Program-made: the position numbers and the translations under genes
Shown here: positions 1 to 11,634 of the stretch, piece by piece
Layout: each line of letters starts with the position of its first letter
Position numbering within the stretch: the stretch's first letter is position 1
From: Heterohyrax brucei
Lineage: Eukaryota > Chordata > Mammalia > Hyracoidea > Procaviidae
Direction of reading: 5' to 3'
DNA length: 64,000 bases
Assembly (NCBI GenBank): GCA_028571685.1
Contig: CM053144.1
Span: forward strand, 102,330,171-102,394,170
The notes under the pieces: model-generated
Seen by the model: the letters and a program-made list of their open reading frames with translations, nothing else
What the model was told of the DNA's origin: nothing
Databases searched by the model: none

Positions 1-2000
1 TTATTCAACCAGGGTCCTCTGGTTAGAACTTATAAAACACTGAACGGAAATGGTGAGAGCAGGCACGCTTGCGAGGTTCTCAGTTTCAGCGGGAAAGTGC
101 TCAGTCTTTATGCATTAAATATAATGTTGGTTGCTGGCTTTTCATATATGTCATGAATCATATGGAAGAATTTTCCTTTTACTCAAATCTTCTGTAGGAT
201 TTTCATTGAGAAAGGGTGTTTAATTTTATCCAATGTTTTTCTGCCTCCACAGAGAGATGATCATGTAGTTTTTTCCTTTGTTCTACTGACGTGGCATATT
301 ATGTTGATTGATTTTGTAATGCTAAACCATCTCTGCATTCCTGGAATAAGCCCCACTTGGTCATGGTGTGTATGACTCTTTCAATACGCTGTTGGATTCT
401 GTTGAATAGTATTTGTTTTTGGAGAGTTTTTGCATCTATATTAAGAGATATGATGCATTTTTCTTTTCTTGTGCTGCCTTTGGTTTGGGGACTGAGGTTA
501 TATGTACTTCACAGAATGAATTAGGAAATATTCATTCCTTCTCTGTCTTTTGTGAGAGTTCAAATAGTATTAGTGTCAATTCTTCTCTAAATATTTGGTA
601 AAATTTCTGAGTGAAGCCATATAATCCAGGACTTTTTTGTTGCTGCTGTTGAGAGCTTTTTGATCACTGATTTGATCTCTTCATTTGTTATGAGACTGTT
701 GAGAGTCTGTATTTCTTCTTGAGTCAGTTGCGGCAGGCTGTATGCTTCTAAGAATGTCTTCATTTCATCTGGGTTATCCAGTTTGTTGATGTACAGTTGT
801 TCATAATATTCTGTCATAATTTTCCTTATTTATGTTGGATCAGATGTGATGTCCCCTCTTTCATTTTTGTGTTGGTTATTTCTGTCTTTTGTCAGTCTAG
901 CTAAGGTTTGTCAATTTCACTGATCTTTTCAAAGAAACAACTTCTGATTTTATTGATTCTCTCTATTGCTTTTCTGTTTTTGATTTTTTTTTTTTTTCTG
1001 CTCTAACCTTTCCTATTCTCTTTCTTCTGCTAAGTTACTGTGCTCTTCTCTTTCTAGTTCCTGGAGTTGTTGAACTAGGCTGTTAATTTGAAATCTTTTT
1101 TTCCTTCCTCATGTGTGCATTTATTTCTATAAGTTTCCTTCCAAGTACTGCCTTCTGTGCATCCCTTATGTTTAGGTATGTTGTGTCTTTGGTTTCATTT
1201 GTGTGATTTCTCTTGATTTCTTCCTTGAGCCATTGGTAGTTTAATAGAGTGCTGCTCAATTTCTGTGTTTGTGTTACTTCCCAGGTTTTGTTTTCAGCCA
1301 CTGATTGCTAGCTTCACTCCATTGTGGTTAGAAAAAATACTTCTTATTTCTATCTTTTTAAACTTATCAAAACTTACTTTGTGAAGTAACATATGGTGTA
1401 CTCTAGAGAACAATCCATACGCAATGGAGTATAATGTATACTGTGCTGCTTTTGGATGAAATGTTCTACATATGTCTGTTAAGTCAATGTAGTTTTTAGT
1501 GTCATTACAGTTTTCTATTTCCTTGCTGATCTTCTTTCTTGATGTTCTGTCTAGTACTGAAAATGATGTATTGAAGTCTCCAACTGTTATACTATCAATT
1601 TCTCCATTCAATTCTATTATTGTTTGCTGTGTATATGTTTATGATTGTTAAATCTTCTTGATTGACCCATTTATCAACTGACAAAAGGGTCAACTAATCA
1701 AGAAGATTTAACAGTCTCAAATATATATGCATCTTTATCTCTTAAAATGTCCATCTTTATCTTTCCTAACAGATTTTGTGTTAAAGTATTCTTTGTCTAA
1801 TATTAAGTTTACCATCCTAGCTCTCTTTTGTTTATTGTTTACATGGAATATTTTTTCCCTTTTAACATATTTCTGTCCTTGGGTTTAAGGTGCATCTCTT
1901 GCAAAGAGCACGCAGCTGAATCAATTTTTTTTAAATCCATTCTGCCACTGTCTGCCTTTTGATCACAGAATTTAGTTCATTTACATTTACTGTAATTACT
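1..2000 (-). pseudogene. L1 ORF2 remnant (endonuclease to reverse transcriptase)
   Basis: ORF2 of L1 encodes an APE-type endonuclease followed by reverse transcriptase. Minus-strand pieces are recognisable in order. 1611-1294 contains GDFNT and LDR, the endonuclease block. 1301-1083 contains LLNYQWLKEEIK and DAQKAVL, the linker. 817-587 contains EYYEQLY, NKLDN and LPQLTQEEI, just before the RT domain. The endonuclease motif that normally reads SDH reads SNH here, so a catalytic aspartate is lost. The pieces lie in different frames with stops between them. The N-terminal start (reverse complement of tttacatttactgtaattac) is near 2000. Confidence 0.85.
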
Positions 2001-2240
2001 GAGAAGTACCTTCTGCCATTTTGTTATTGTGTGTGTGTATGTGTGTGTGTGTATCTTAAAGCTTCTTTGTCTTTGTCCTTTACTATTGCTTGCTTTTGTG
2101 TTTTGTTGGCTTATTGTAGTGAGTCTTTTTGGATTCCTTGTCCTTTTCTTTTGTGTATGTTTTCAGTATATTTTCTTACTGGTTACCATGAATATTACAT
2201 TTAACAGCTTGTATTTATAACATTTTAGGATAAGTTGTTA

Positions 2241-2380
2241 AGTGCTGCCTCTGCTAACCAAAAGGTCAGCAGTTTGAATCCTCCTGGCACTCCTTGGAAA
2301 CTCTATGGAGCAGTTCTGTTCCATCCTGCACACTGACTATAAGTTAAAATCAACTCGATGGCAGTGGGGTTGGTTTGGGG
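2241..2380 (+). mobile_element. AfroSINE (classic type), 5'-truncated
   Basis: The copy begins within the A-box region (agtgctgcctctgctaacc), keeps the B box (gcagtttgaatcctcc) and ends in a T/G-rich tail (gtggggttggtttgggg). A 17-bp target duplication flanks it: tttaggataagttgtta at 2224-2240 and tttagggtaagttgtta at 2381-2397, one mismatch. It is inserted in the antisense L1. Confidence 0.95.
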
Positions 2381-2729
2381 TTTAGGGTAAGTTGTTACCA
2401 ACTTAACTTTACTAACCTGCAAAAAATTCTATGTCTATACTATTCCTCTCCCCCCTTTCCTTGTTGTTATCACTAGTTATGTCTTTATGTTTCACGTGCC
2501 TGTAACATAATTTTTATTCTTCCTTTTGATATATTATTGAAAAACATGAAGGACAAAGCGTTTAAAATTATCAAGCATGAACATCTTATTTCTTGCCCCA
2601 TAACTGTGTACATGTGCTTCCCTCATTAGGAATCTTTCATTTTATGTACAGCTTTGAATGACTTTTTAGTGTCTTTTCTCCTCCATCTGCAGAATACTCA
2701 TATACTCATTTGTTTGTTTGTTTGTTTGT

Positions 2730-3760
2730 TTTTTGTTTTTTTTAATTGGTCAGTCTGGTATTTTTGCACTCTCCCAGCTTGTTTGTCTGGGAATGTTCTA
2801 ATTTCATTCTCACTCTGAAAGGATAGTTTTGCTGGGTGTACTATTCTTGGTTAACAAGCTTTTGGCTTGTTTTTCTTTCAGCAGTTTAAATATATCATTC
2901 CATTGTCTCCTGGCTTCCAACACTTCTGAGGTGAAATCAGCATTTAATCTTACTGGGAATCCTTTGCATGTATTTGCTTTTCTCTCATTGCTTTCAGAAT
3001 TTTCTCTTTACTTTTTGAGAGTTTGACTGTGATGTGAGTGTCCTGGTGTAGATCTCTTTGAGTTTACACTGCTTGGAATTCTTTGAGCTTCTTAGATTTG
3101 TAGATTCATGTCTCTGTTAGACTGGGAAAATTTTCTGTCATTATTTCTTCAAATACTCTTTCTGTTCCTTTTTCTCTCTTTCTTCCTTCTGGAATTGTGA
3201 TGATGCATATATTATGCTACTTGTTGTTGTCTGTCCCATAATTTCATTAAACAGTGCTCAGCCTTCTTAGGCCTCCATTCTTCTTGCTCTTGAGCATCTA
3301 TAATTTTAACCTCTAATTCATGATTAGCTCTTCTGCTGGATTAAATTTGTTGGTAAGTCTTTCTGTTGTGTTTCTTACTTCAGTTATTGTTAGTTTCAGT
3401 TGCAGTATCTTTTTATATCCTCATTTTGTTCTTGCAGTGTTTTTCTTATTTCTTATAGCTCTTTGTTTTCTCTTAGTTCTTCAAGTATTTTGCTATTTGT
3501 TATTACAAAACAAGAAGGACAAAACATTCAATATTTTTAGTGTTTTTCTATTACACTCTTTTTTTTTTTTTTCATTATTTGGTCATCCCTTGGTGTGCTT
3601 TCACTCCCTTTGTTATGTTCATTTGTGTGGGCCACTGTTTCTGTTTTTTTTGTGTGTCTTTTATTGTTGTTACAACATTGGAATTTTGAAAGGTGTAACG
3701 TTCTCAGTTATCCATAGTATTTTTTTTTTGCCCACGCTACTTTTTGCAAAAAAACTCTGA
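2730..3760 (-). pseudogene. L1 ORF1 remnant
   Basis: ORF1 of L1 encodes an RNA-binding coiled-coil trimer. Antisense ORF1 C-terminal sequence is recognisable at about 2780-3060 (plus strand: gttttgctgggtgtac, then catcattg/tcattccattgtctcc-type sequence), followed by more diverged sequence corresponding to the N-terminal half up to about 3760. No reading frame survives. Boundaries are approximate because they rest on remembered L1 antisense patterns, not an alignment. Confidence 0.65.
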
Positions 3761-4059
3761 CAGGCAGAATATTCAGCCTTTGCTTACTGTTTCCTCTACC
3801 TCTCTGTGATAACCCTTCCTCACTGGTTTAACTAGGATTTGAAAGCTCCAGGTCTTGGTTTTCAACTTTCAGTCTCTCCCATGCACACCAGAGAGCACGC
3901 TGAGGTCAGTCTGTCTACCAGTAGGCACTGCCACTCAAGCAAGATACCATGTACTAATTAATCTGTTCAACAGGTGATTGATGCAGTCCTCTGTCTGTGG
4001 TTATTTTTCTCTTCCATTCTCTGTGTCTGCAACCGCATTTTCAGTTGAAAATCCACACC

Positions 4060-6070
4060 TGTGAACCATCTTTGGGGTTGTCACCCTTTAGTTTTGACCA
4101 AGGTTTCCTTCTCTACTCTATGCAGGCTGTTTATATCTAAGCTGGCATTTAGAAGAAGCACAAGCAGACTTTCCTCCCTTTCAGGAGGTGGAGGAACTGG
4201 CACCTGGCACTTCCCAGAAGGTCCTCTGAGAGATTTATCTTGTTGGTTTCAGAGCCCCAGTGGCCCTGTGGTGGCTGAGGGAGCAATTTCCACTTAAGTG
4301 AACCACCTCTTGAGTCCACTGTAGGAAATGTTCCATAGGAGTTTGCATAAGCCCAATAGCTAACAGTTACTGGGAGGGGAGGGACTGTTACATTTGGAAC
4401 AGGCTCTCAGGGAGATCTGCCTTGTTATTTTTACAGTCTGCCCACAGTATAGTGTCTGCAGTTATACTCTCTACTTAAGGTGCCTACTTCCTAGCACATG
4501 GCAGCCTGTCAGCAGGCCTCAGCACTGACAGGAAGGGAGATCAAACAGACCCAGACTTATCCAGAGAGAGGCCTGTCTTGTTGGTTTCAGAAGCCTAAGC
4601 TATGGGGTACACAAAGAGGCAAGTAGAACACTGATTATGGGAGCAGAACTCACTGAAGAGGCATTCTGTAGTACTTTGCAGCAGACTGGCCACCAACAAT
4701 TACCAGGTGAAGGAGGGAGTGTCACTCTCTGGCCAGGTCACCATGGAGATCTTCTTCATTGCTATGAAAGTCCTCATGGTATATTGTTAGCTGTGAGCGT
4801 AGTCTCTTCTCAAGGTTTCTGCCTCCTAGCACACTGCAGCTTCAATCAGCGGTCCACAGGGTCAACCAGAAGTGGGAACAGCCTAACCCTAACTGACCCA
4901 TAGGGAGGATTGTCCTGTTCATTTCAGAGGCCAGAGTTATGGGGTTCGTGGAGAGATAGGTAGTATACTGACTATGGGAGCTGACTCCACTGCATTAACT
5001 TTCTATAGTAATTCACAGCAGGCTTGTACTTCTCAGTTCCCAGGTAAGGCAGATGCTAGCACATTCTGTCATGGATTGAATTGTGTTCCCCAAGATGTAT
5101 GTAACAATTTGGCTGGGTCATGATTCCTGACATTGTGAGATGTTCAGTTATGCTGTAAACTCTGCCTCTATGATGTTAATGATGGAGGATGGGTGGCAGT
5201 TGTGTTGTGAGGGCTGAACAAAATGTGTAAGATTATATTGGCCCTGGGTTCGTCTCTTGGATATAAAAGAAGCTAGCAGAGAGAGTTGACCTCATACCAC
5301 CAAGATGCAGAGACAGGAACAGAGTGCATCCTTTGGAAAGGACCCAGGGTCCCTGCACCTCAGAAGCTCCAAGTCCATTGGAAGATTGATGGCAAAAACC
5401 TTTCTCCAGAGCCATCGGAGGAAGAATTCGCATGGAGCTGATGCCCTGAATTTGGACTTGTAGCCTACTGGACTAAGACACAATAAAATTTCCCTTTCTA
5501 AATCTATCCACTTGTGATATTTCTGTTACAGCAGCACTGGATGACTAAGATACCTTCCAAATAGACCCTTAGGGGAAGTCTGCTTTGTTTTTATTAGAGG
5601 CTCCTTATAGTAGGTTAGCTGTGTTCGCAGTCTCCACTCAAGATGTCTACTTCCTAGCACACAGCAGCTTCAGTCAGCAGTTCTCAGCCATACCAGAAGG
5701 GGAATCAAAAAGATCTAAACTGACTCCCTGAGTTGTCTGTGTTAGAGTCCTGAGTTATGGGATGCACAGGGAGAAAGGTAGAGTATTGACTATGAGAGCA
5801 GACTCCACTGCATGCACCTTCTGTAGCAAATGGCAGTAGGCTTGTAGCTGACAGTGTCCAGGTGGGGGAGGTGTTGGCACAGTCCAAAGAGATTTCTAAG
5901 GAGTTCTGCCTCACTGATTTTAGAGCACATGCTTGGGATCCTATCTCTTTGCTCAGGAAGGATCTCTTATGGTTTGGGGAGCCGTGTCCTTTTCTGGGGC
6001 AACATCCCAAGTTCACAGCAGTGTCAGTTCACATGACTGGGGGTTGTGGTGGCGTAGGGACAGTGGAAGA
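4060..6070 (-). repeat. Tandem ~338-bp monomers in the L1 5' region
   Basis: A landmark reading ttgttggtttcag (or a diverged form) occurs at 4240, 4578, 4915 and 5733. The first two intervals are 338 and 337 bp. The last is about 327 bp once the 486-bp LTR and its duplicated target are removed. Associated blocks recur in the same order: tatgggagcagaactcactg-like, cctagcacacagcagcttcag-like and agttatggggt-like. A weaker half-period near 170-180 bp is visible (4421, 4754, 5580). The array lies upstream of ORF1 in L1 orientation, so it is probably a monomeric 5' UTR/promoter. Confidence 0.75.
5067..5552 (+). mobile_element. MaLR-type solo LTR
   Basis: The sequence begins tgtcatggattgaattgtgt and ends ggatgactaagata, the start and end signatures of mammalian MaLR (ERVL-related) LTRs. 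A TATA-like gatataaaag lies near 5258 and an aataaa signal at about 5483. The 5-bp flanks are cattc (5062-5066) and ccttc (5553-5557), a one-mismatch target duplication. No internal retroviral sequence adjoins it. It interrupts the L1 monomer array. Confidence 0.8.
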
Positions 6071-6933
6071 AGCAATTTTCCTACTATATGTAACTTGCTG
6101 TTGATTTGTTGATTCTTGCCTGCCTGTGGTTCCTCACAGCTTTCCTCTGCTTGCCAGTTCAGAGCCCCTCAAGGCTGAGCACCAATTCCTGTTGTATTTA
6201 TTGTTGTATTTGTAGGACAGGGTCAGAACAATGGTCTGCTTATATGGCCATCTTCCTAGAATTCCTATTTTTACATTTCTTGAATTGATAATAAAAGATC
6301 TATCCATGTTCAAGATATTCACATCATAATAATTGTTAGAAAAATAGTAATTCTTACTCAACCTAATAAGTGAGTGTCTTCATAAGGAAGCTAGAAGTGT
6401 ATGCAAGGGCATTAGTTTGTGAATAGCTATTGCAGAACATTATCCCTAAGGTGGCAGAAAATCAATCATTTCATAAGTACACCAATTTGTACAATGATTA
6501 CGCTGCTGAGATGGACCTAAGCATTCATTTTTCAACAGGACTGACATGCTAATGCTGAGCAATAAAGCCTCCTACTGAGTAGAATTTTGTTCTTCAGAGT
6601 TGATCTTCCTCTTGGTTTTTAAGGGGACTGAAACTAGTTAAAAATCCTCTTGAAACTTAAACTTTCAAAGATCCAGAAGTAATTTCTATATTCTTTTGTT
6701 TCTTTAAAAACGAATATGTAAGAACATTTTATCTTTTTCTAGATGAGTTAAAATTTATAAATGATATTCAGGTCTAGCATTCTTCATCTTTAGCTACACA
6801 TTCTAAATGGATACTTTCAGTGAGAATATGCTTGATTGCAAATAACAAAACTCGGTAATAGGAGGCTAAATAATTAGAGCAATTTATTGACTTAGAAAAG
6901 CCCAGAGGTAGGGTGGGCTACAGGCATAGACCA

Positions 6934-6994
6934 TCATCAGTTGAACTGGACCTGTTAATAATAAAAATAAAATGGAATGGATTCCAGGCTTTCT
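6934..6994 (-). repeat. Inverted repeat arm A
   Basis: The reverse complement of this block matches 7798-7858 at 50 of 61 positions without gaps, including a 15-base identical core (attttatttttatta). Flanking sequence on both sides does not match. The family is unknown. Confidence 0.75.
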
Positions 6995-7797
6995 GAGTTC
7001 CTCTGCAATGTGGTTCCATATGTCCTAATCTCGTGTTGACTACTCTTCGTAAGATGGCTTCCTTCATAGTTTTAATACAGCTTCCAATACCAATGTCATT
7101 CATGCTCCCTCATTCACGTCACCTGGGGAGGTAAGAATCTTTTCTCCATAAGCAATCAAATCTGAGTCCTGACTTCTGGTTTAACTGAACCATCCTTTAT
7201 CTATCACACTGGTCAAGGAAATGTAACTTTTTCCACTGGATTAAGGTATCAGAGCCTCCTTTTGCAAGAATGAATGGAGAGATCAATACTACCTAAGCTC
7301 ACCTTGGACATAAAGTGGAGAAAAGCAGAGAATTCATTTTATATAATATGCATTATAAAACTTGAGAATTGTTAAGAATGTACTTACCATATGCAGCAAA
7401 GATAATTTTTTTTGAAACATTTATTCTGCTACACTATAAATGAAAGAGGACATTTTCATTCATGCTTCCACATACCTAGGTAAATTTATATGATTTATCT
7501 ATTTTTTTTTCCCTACAACTCCATCTCATTTTCTTTCATTACAGAAAGAAGGCTGAAATAGTGAGTTTCATTAGCTGAACAGGTTTCAGTAAAGCTTTTA
7601 GAAAAAGACAGAGTAGGAAGAAAGGCCTGAAAATCTACTTCCAAAAATCATCCAATAAAAACACTATTGGTCACAATGGCCCTATCTGCAATTGATCATG
7701 GGGTGGCCTGGGACTGGGCAACATTTTATTCTGTTTTGTATATTGTCTCATGATTTGAGGGTCAAGCCAATGACAGCTAACAACAATAACATTGGAG

Positions 7798-7858
7798 AGA
7801 AAGCCCGGCATCTGCTCCATTTTATTTTTATTACTAATGGGTGCAATTCCACTGATGA
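7798..7858 (+). repeat. Inverted repeat arm B
   Basis: Partner of the block at 6934-6994, in opposite orientation about 800 bp away. It begins agaaagcccggcatctg and ends actgatga. See the finding for interpretation. Confidence 0.75.
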
Positions 7859-8034
7859 GAATACAGTAGTGAGTCATGGCACGTAACTGAGAACTTTCAA
7901 ATTTTAGGTATAGTATCATCTCCTAGCTGTATGTGCTACTACATGATTGTTCTATGAAATACAAACTAGATGAACAGAAAAATACAGTTTTGTAAAAAAA
8001 TTTAAAAAAGAAATAATAATAAAAGAAAGAGGCA

Positions 8035-8240
8035 TGACACAGTGCAGGAAAGAATGCAAGATTCAAACCACGCTGTCCCAACCAGGGAAAGGGACACTGG
8101 GCAAGTCATTCCATTTCTCAAAGTTCAGTAGGCATAAAAATACCTAACCTACATACATGCAAGATATTGTTGAAAGTTTAAAAAGACATAATTTATATGA
8201 ACACATTTTGTAAACCGTGAAGTGATATACAGATTTCAGT
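8035..8240 (+). mobile_element. MIR SINE fossil
   Basis: The order of MIR core landmarks is visible though diverged: gattcaaaccacgctgtccc (B-box side), gggcaagtcattccatttctc, and then ataaaaatacctaacctac. MIR is an ancient tRNA-derived SINE shared by all mammals. Confidence 0.75.
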
Positions 8241-8274
8241 ATTAATTGAAAGTTTAATATAGTTTTTAGATGTC

Positions 8275-8398
8275 TCTAGATGTCTCTAGACTGTAAGCTC
8301 CTGGAGACTAGGACAGTCCTTCTTCATCTAGGTTCTTCCGGCATCCAGCAGTATCTGATCCATGTTTGTCTACCAGTTACTCTTTGTTGAATAAAGAT
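8275..8398 (+). mobile_element. L2 LINE 3' end fragment
   Basis: The typical L2 3' text is readable: agactgtaagctcctggaga, ctaggacagtc, cttcatctaggttcttccgg and tttgttgaataaag. A short perfect 10-bp tandem duplication (tgtctctaga twice, 8271-8290) lies at its left edge. Confidence 0.7.
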
Positions 8399-8399
8399 T

Positions 8400-9870
8400 G
8401 ATATGAAAATGATGACAACAGGTTGCTGATGACAATTAGGAAAAATATCTGTAGTACTGAGAGGATGAATTAAGTTGAAGGAAAAAATGTTATTGGATAA
8501 AAAGCAACGAAAAACTGAGTTCCTGAATTGGAACTAATCTATCAACAATGTATTTATCTAGCATACCTCAAATTCCATCTTGCCACTGTCTCACTAAAAG
8601 TTTGCAGTTTAGATTGTTAGAATATTAGACCTTTTGGGAAATCATCTCTAACTTTGAAAGAACATCAAAAGGAAGTAGGATTAGCTTTAAAACTGAATTT
8701 GCTGGAAGGCATCTATGCCGTTTAGCAAAAATATACCTGTATTTCCATACTCTGCATTTGGCTAGGGGCTCTGCAGAATTGGTGAAGTTCTTATAAATCT
8801 CCCCAAACAAAATAAGACTCTTTGCTACTTCAAGTATCCTCTGCAGACCTATAAAATTCAGTGATATTCTTCACAACAAACATGGCACTTTGGGCACATG
8901 TGTATTCTCTTGAAAGCATTTTTCTGTAACTCAATGCAATTAGTTGTCACAAGCACCAAATTTACTGTCATTCACCAACACCAAAAATTGGGCTAGAATG
9001 TTCATAGAATAACAATGAGATACAATTTCTGCTGAGTGAGGTGGAAAGTTTTTCCCCCACAAAATTCGCAGTGAAGTATTTTCTGTGAACTGCAATAGAC
9101 AACCCACAAATTCTGCAACAAATCCTGCAAACTGTACCACTGGGAAGCAGCACTTTAACTGATGCTTTGGTATTTCCAAAAGATAATGTCACCATGACAT
9201 TTTCAGTCTTTTAATATCTTTTTATTGAGTCCCCTTTGTATCATCCTAGAGCTGGAGCCATACAGCTAGAAGAGTTGAAACGCATTTTCGGTGTTTGCCA
9301 GGCTGTTTTGAGGAGCTGCCTGAGCCTGCACAGGGTGGTGGCTTCCTGACCCGAGATGCTCAATGTTGGCATCTTGCTGTCCCCACTATTAGGACAAAGT
9401 TGGTGCTTATTGTGAAGTAAGGTGTTTCCCCGCCCTGGCTGTGTGTGCAGTAAAGCAGTGTCTATCCATCTGGAGTCCTTCTGGGTTGGATTACCATGCT
9501 CAACCTAAGAATTAATAGGGGGGAACAATGTCAATCAAGTCACATCTTCTTACAGGCTCAGATGAGTATTCTTGCCTAAGATTATCAACATGTCTGTTTG
9601 TGTGTCCAGGAAGTATAAGTAAAAAATGCACATGTAATCTAACCAGTATATCACATATAAGCCTATGTTCTAAACTGAAAATTATGTGTGTCCAGGAATG
9701 AATACAGTCACACAAAAGGTAAGCCTCTTAATTGGTCATTTTTTTCTGCACTTCATCACAGTTATTTTTCCCATGGTTGGTGACCTGTTATCTCAATGTT
9801 GCAATCATCTTTTAGTTATCTCTCTCTTTCACATCTCTCTCTATCCCTCCTTCTTTCTCTCTCCCAGTAT
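8400..9870. other. No recognisable feature; includes a pyrimidine-rich tract
   Basis: I see no gene or named repeat. 9200-9480 is relatively GC-rich and unlike its AT-rich surroundings, but shows no open frame or splice pattern I would defend. A pyrimidine-rich tract of ctctct/tccctcc repeats occupies about 9815-9868. Confidence 0.4.
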
Positions 9871-9874
9871 AGTT

Positions 9875-10080
9875 TGGTGCCAAGGAGACATGAATCCAAA
9901 CTCCATCCCCGACAATTATGTGCAACTTCGGGCACATTGCTACCCCTCCCGAAGGGCCAGTCTCCTCATTTATTAAATGAGATATCATACCTACCCTTTA
10001 TGGTCATTTTGAAGGTAAATGAGATAGTGTGCATAAGGCATGTGGCACCACGTCTGACATACAATAAGTACTCAAAAAAA
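9875..10080 (+). mobile_element. MIR SINE fossil
   Basis: MIR landmarks are in order: gcaacttcgggcacattgct, gtctcctcatttattaaatg, atcatacctaccctttatgg, and tacaataagtactcaaaaaa at the 3' end. This is an ancient insertion. Confidence 0.75.
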
Positions 10081-10084
10081 TAAA

Positions 10085-10960
10085 ACATTATCCATTTATT
10101 CAAACAAACATTTATGCATCCTGATCCTTTCCATTTCTCCACCTCTAGTCCTACCACCTGGTCAGTTTACCCTATGTCTAGACTAGTTCAATAGCCTGCT
10201 AAATTATCTGCCCACTTCATCCTTGGGATTGGCAGGGAACAACTTACTGATAAATATTTTATCAAAGCATAGAGACATCTACAAGAAAAGTGCTTCAGGA
10301 AGCATGTTCAGGGAACAAACAGCAAGGATGATCATGTGGCTGGCCTAGACTGAGCAAGGGAGAAGTAATTAGAAGGAAAGTTAAAACACTATCAGAAACC
10401 AGATTATCAAGACCTTATAACCATTGTGAAAATACACTTTACTAGGTTCACGTTAGCTGTTAATTTAACAGAGTCTATAGCGGGACAAGAGGAGAATAAA
10501 GAGCAGTTACAGGATGTCTTCAGTGGTCCTGGTAGCCCTTTCCAGGGTAATAGGTGTGGAGGTGGTGAAAAGTGGTCAGACTCTGGATGTATTTTAAAGG
10601 TACAACCAGCAGGCCTTTCTGAAAGACTGGATAAGGGCTCTGAGAGGAGGGGAGGTGTTATGGATAAGTCTAAGGTTGCTGACCTGAGAAAGTCAAAGGA
10701 TCAGGTTGTCATCAAATATGATGGAAAATGCTGTGAGTTGATCCATTTTGTGTTTAAGATCAGGGATTGAGTTTTAACACATTAAGTTTGAGATATCTAC
10801 TAGATGTTCAAAAGTTAGATGTCAGAAATATAAGCCCTAGTCTTGAGCTCAGGAGACCAGTCTAAGCTGGAGTCCTCAGAGGCTTATAAATGGCATTGGA
10901 TGCAGAACACCAAGAGATAAGAGAAAGTAATGGAGACAGAGTGGTGGTGAGAAAGAAGAG
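10085..10960. other. No recognisable feature
   Basis: No repeat or gene signature was recognised. A 114-codon plus-strand frame (10426-10770) has no recognisable domains and no splice or regulatory context, so it is treated as chance. Confidence 0.4.
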
Positions 10961-10965
10961 AATCA

Positions 10966-11129
10966 AGGACAAACCAACCAGCCCCCTGCCTTCAGCTCAA
11001 TTCTGACTCTTAGCAATGCGGTAAGACAGGGCTGACCTCCTCCATAGAGCTTCCCAGGAGTAAATGGAGAATGTGAATTGCTGACCTTTTAGTTAGACAC
11101 AGCACGTAACCACGAGGCCAGCAGGGTTT
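10966..11129 (-). mobile_element. AfroSINE (classic type)
   Basis: Minus-strand copy. The plus strand runs from ccctgccttcagctcaattc to ccagcagggttt, with gctgaccttttagttagac marking the tRNA-related half. It is strongly diverged. Confidence 0.85.
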
Positions 11130-11131
11130 GC

Positions 11132-11450
11132 ACTTTCTTCTCCGTCTCTGTCAGACTCTCCCTACTGGAGCCTAAGCGATGGGCTCCGACTATGTCTGGT
11201 CTTTTTCACTATCATGTCTCCAGCACATAACTCACCCCGCCCCCCGACAACTCATTGCCATCAAGTTGATTCCAACTTATAATGACCCTATAGGACAGTG
11301 TAGAATTGTCCCCAAAGAGTTTCCAAGGAGCATCTGGTGGACTCAAACTGCAGAACTTCTTCAGCACACATAGCTCTTATTCACTATGCCACCAGAGTTC
11401 CCACGCATAACAAAGGGTCTGGCAAATGGCATATATTCAGTGAATTCCTT
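11132..11450 (+). mobile_element. L2 3' end fragment, split by an AfroSINE
   Basis: The left part (11132-11231: actggagcctaagcgatggg, then catgtctccagcacataac) and right part (11404-11450: cgcataacaaagggtctggc, then attcagtgaattcc) join into a typical L2 3' end once the SINE at 11232-11403 is removed. Confidence 0.6.
11232..11403 (-). mobile_element. AfroSINE (classic type), near full length
   Basis: The plus strand reads gccatcaagttgattccaac, ataatgaccctataggacag, and ends tatgccaccagagttcccac. The flanks are cacataac (11224-11231) and cgcataac (11404-11411), a target duplication within the L2 host. Confidence 0.9.
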
Positions 11451-11634
11451 TGCAATCACCAAGTGACCCTACTATGCTAATTCATAAGAAACAGCCCCAG
11501 TCTTGGAGTTATTTGTTTTTAAGAGGGCGAGAAAGACATGAAAACAGACAAATTAGCCTACACAATGATGACTGCTCTACTAGATACATTTAAAAGGTGA
11601 TGTCAGAAGCCAGGAGAGGACCTATCTAATGTCA

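Larger units (their letters stand above)
1..6275 (-). mobile_element. L1 LINE, 5' half, antisense, split by younger insertions
   Basis: The plus strand reads as the reverse complement of an old mammalian L1. From left to right it runs from reverse-transcriptase sequence, through the ORF2 linker and endonuclease, the ORF2 start (about 2000), ORF1 (about 2730-3760) and a repeated 5' region, to a likely 5' end near 6250-6275 (plus strand ggccatcttcc, a typical L1 5'-end motif). Its 3' part lies outside the window. A SINE (2241-2380) and a MaLR LTR (5067-5552) sit inside it, so it predates both. Frameshifts and stops occur throughout and it cannot be active. Subfamily assignment (L1M-like) is an inference from divergence. 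Confidence 0.85.
6276..8030. other. Unique or unclassified AT-rich sequence with two inverted 61-bp blocks
   Basis: No gene is visible. The stretch 6830-7110 has the flavour of an old interspersed repeat (plus strand caatttattgacttagaaaa and related text), but I cannot name the family. Two homologous blocks, 6934-6994 and 7798-7858, lie in opposite orientation (listed separately). Confidence 0.5.

Noticed and set aside
413-3760. Plus-strand open frames rich in Phe, Leu and Ser (413-601, 2029-2220, 3320-3760)
   Set aside because: They are antisense shadows of L1 ORF2 and ORF1 on the minus strand. The long hydrophobic look comes from translating T-rich antisense LINE sequence.
5250-5490. TATA-like gatataaaag plus aataaa as a gene promoter and poly-A site
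   Set aside because: Both sit at the expected positions inside a MaLR LTR and have no gene attached.
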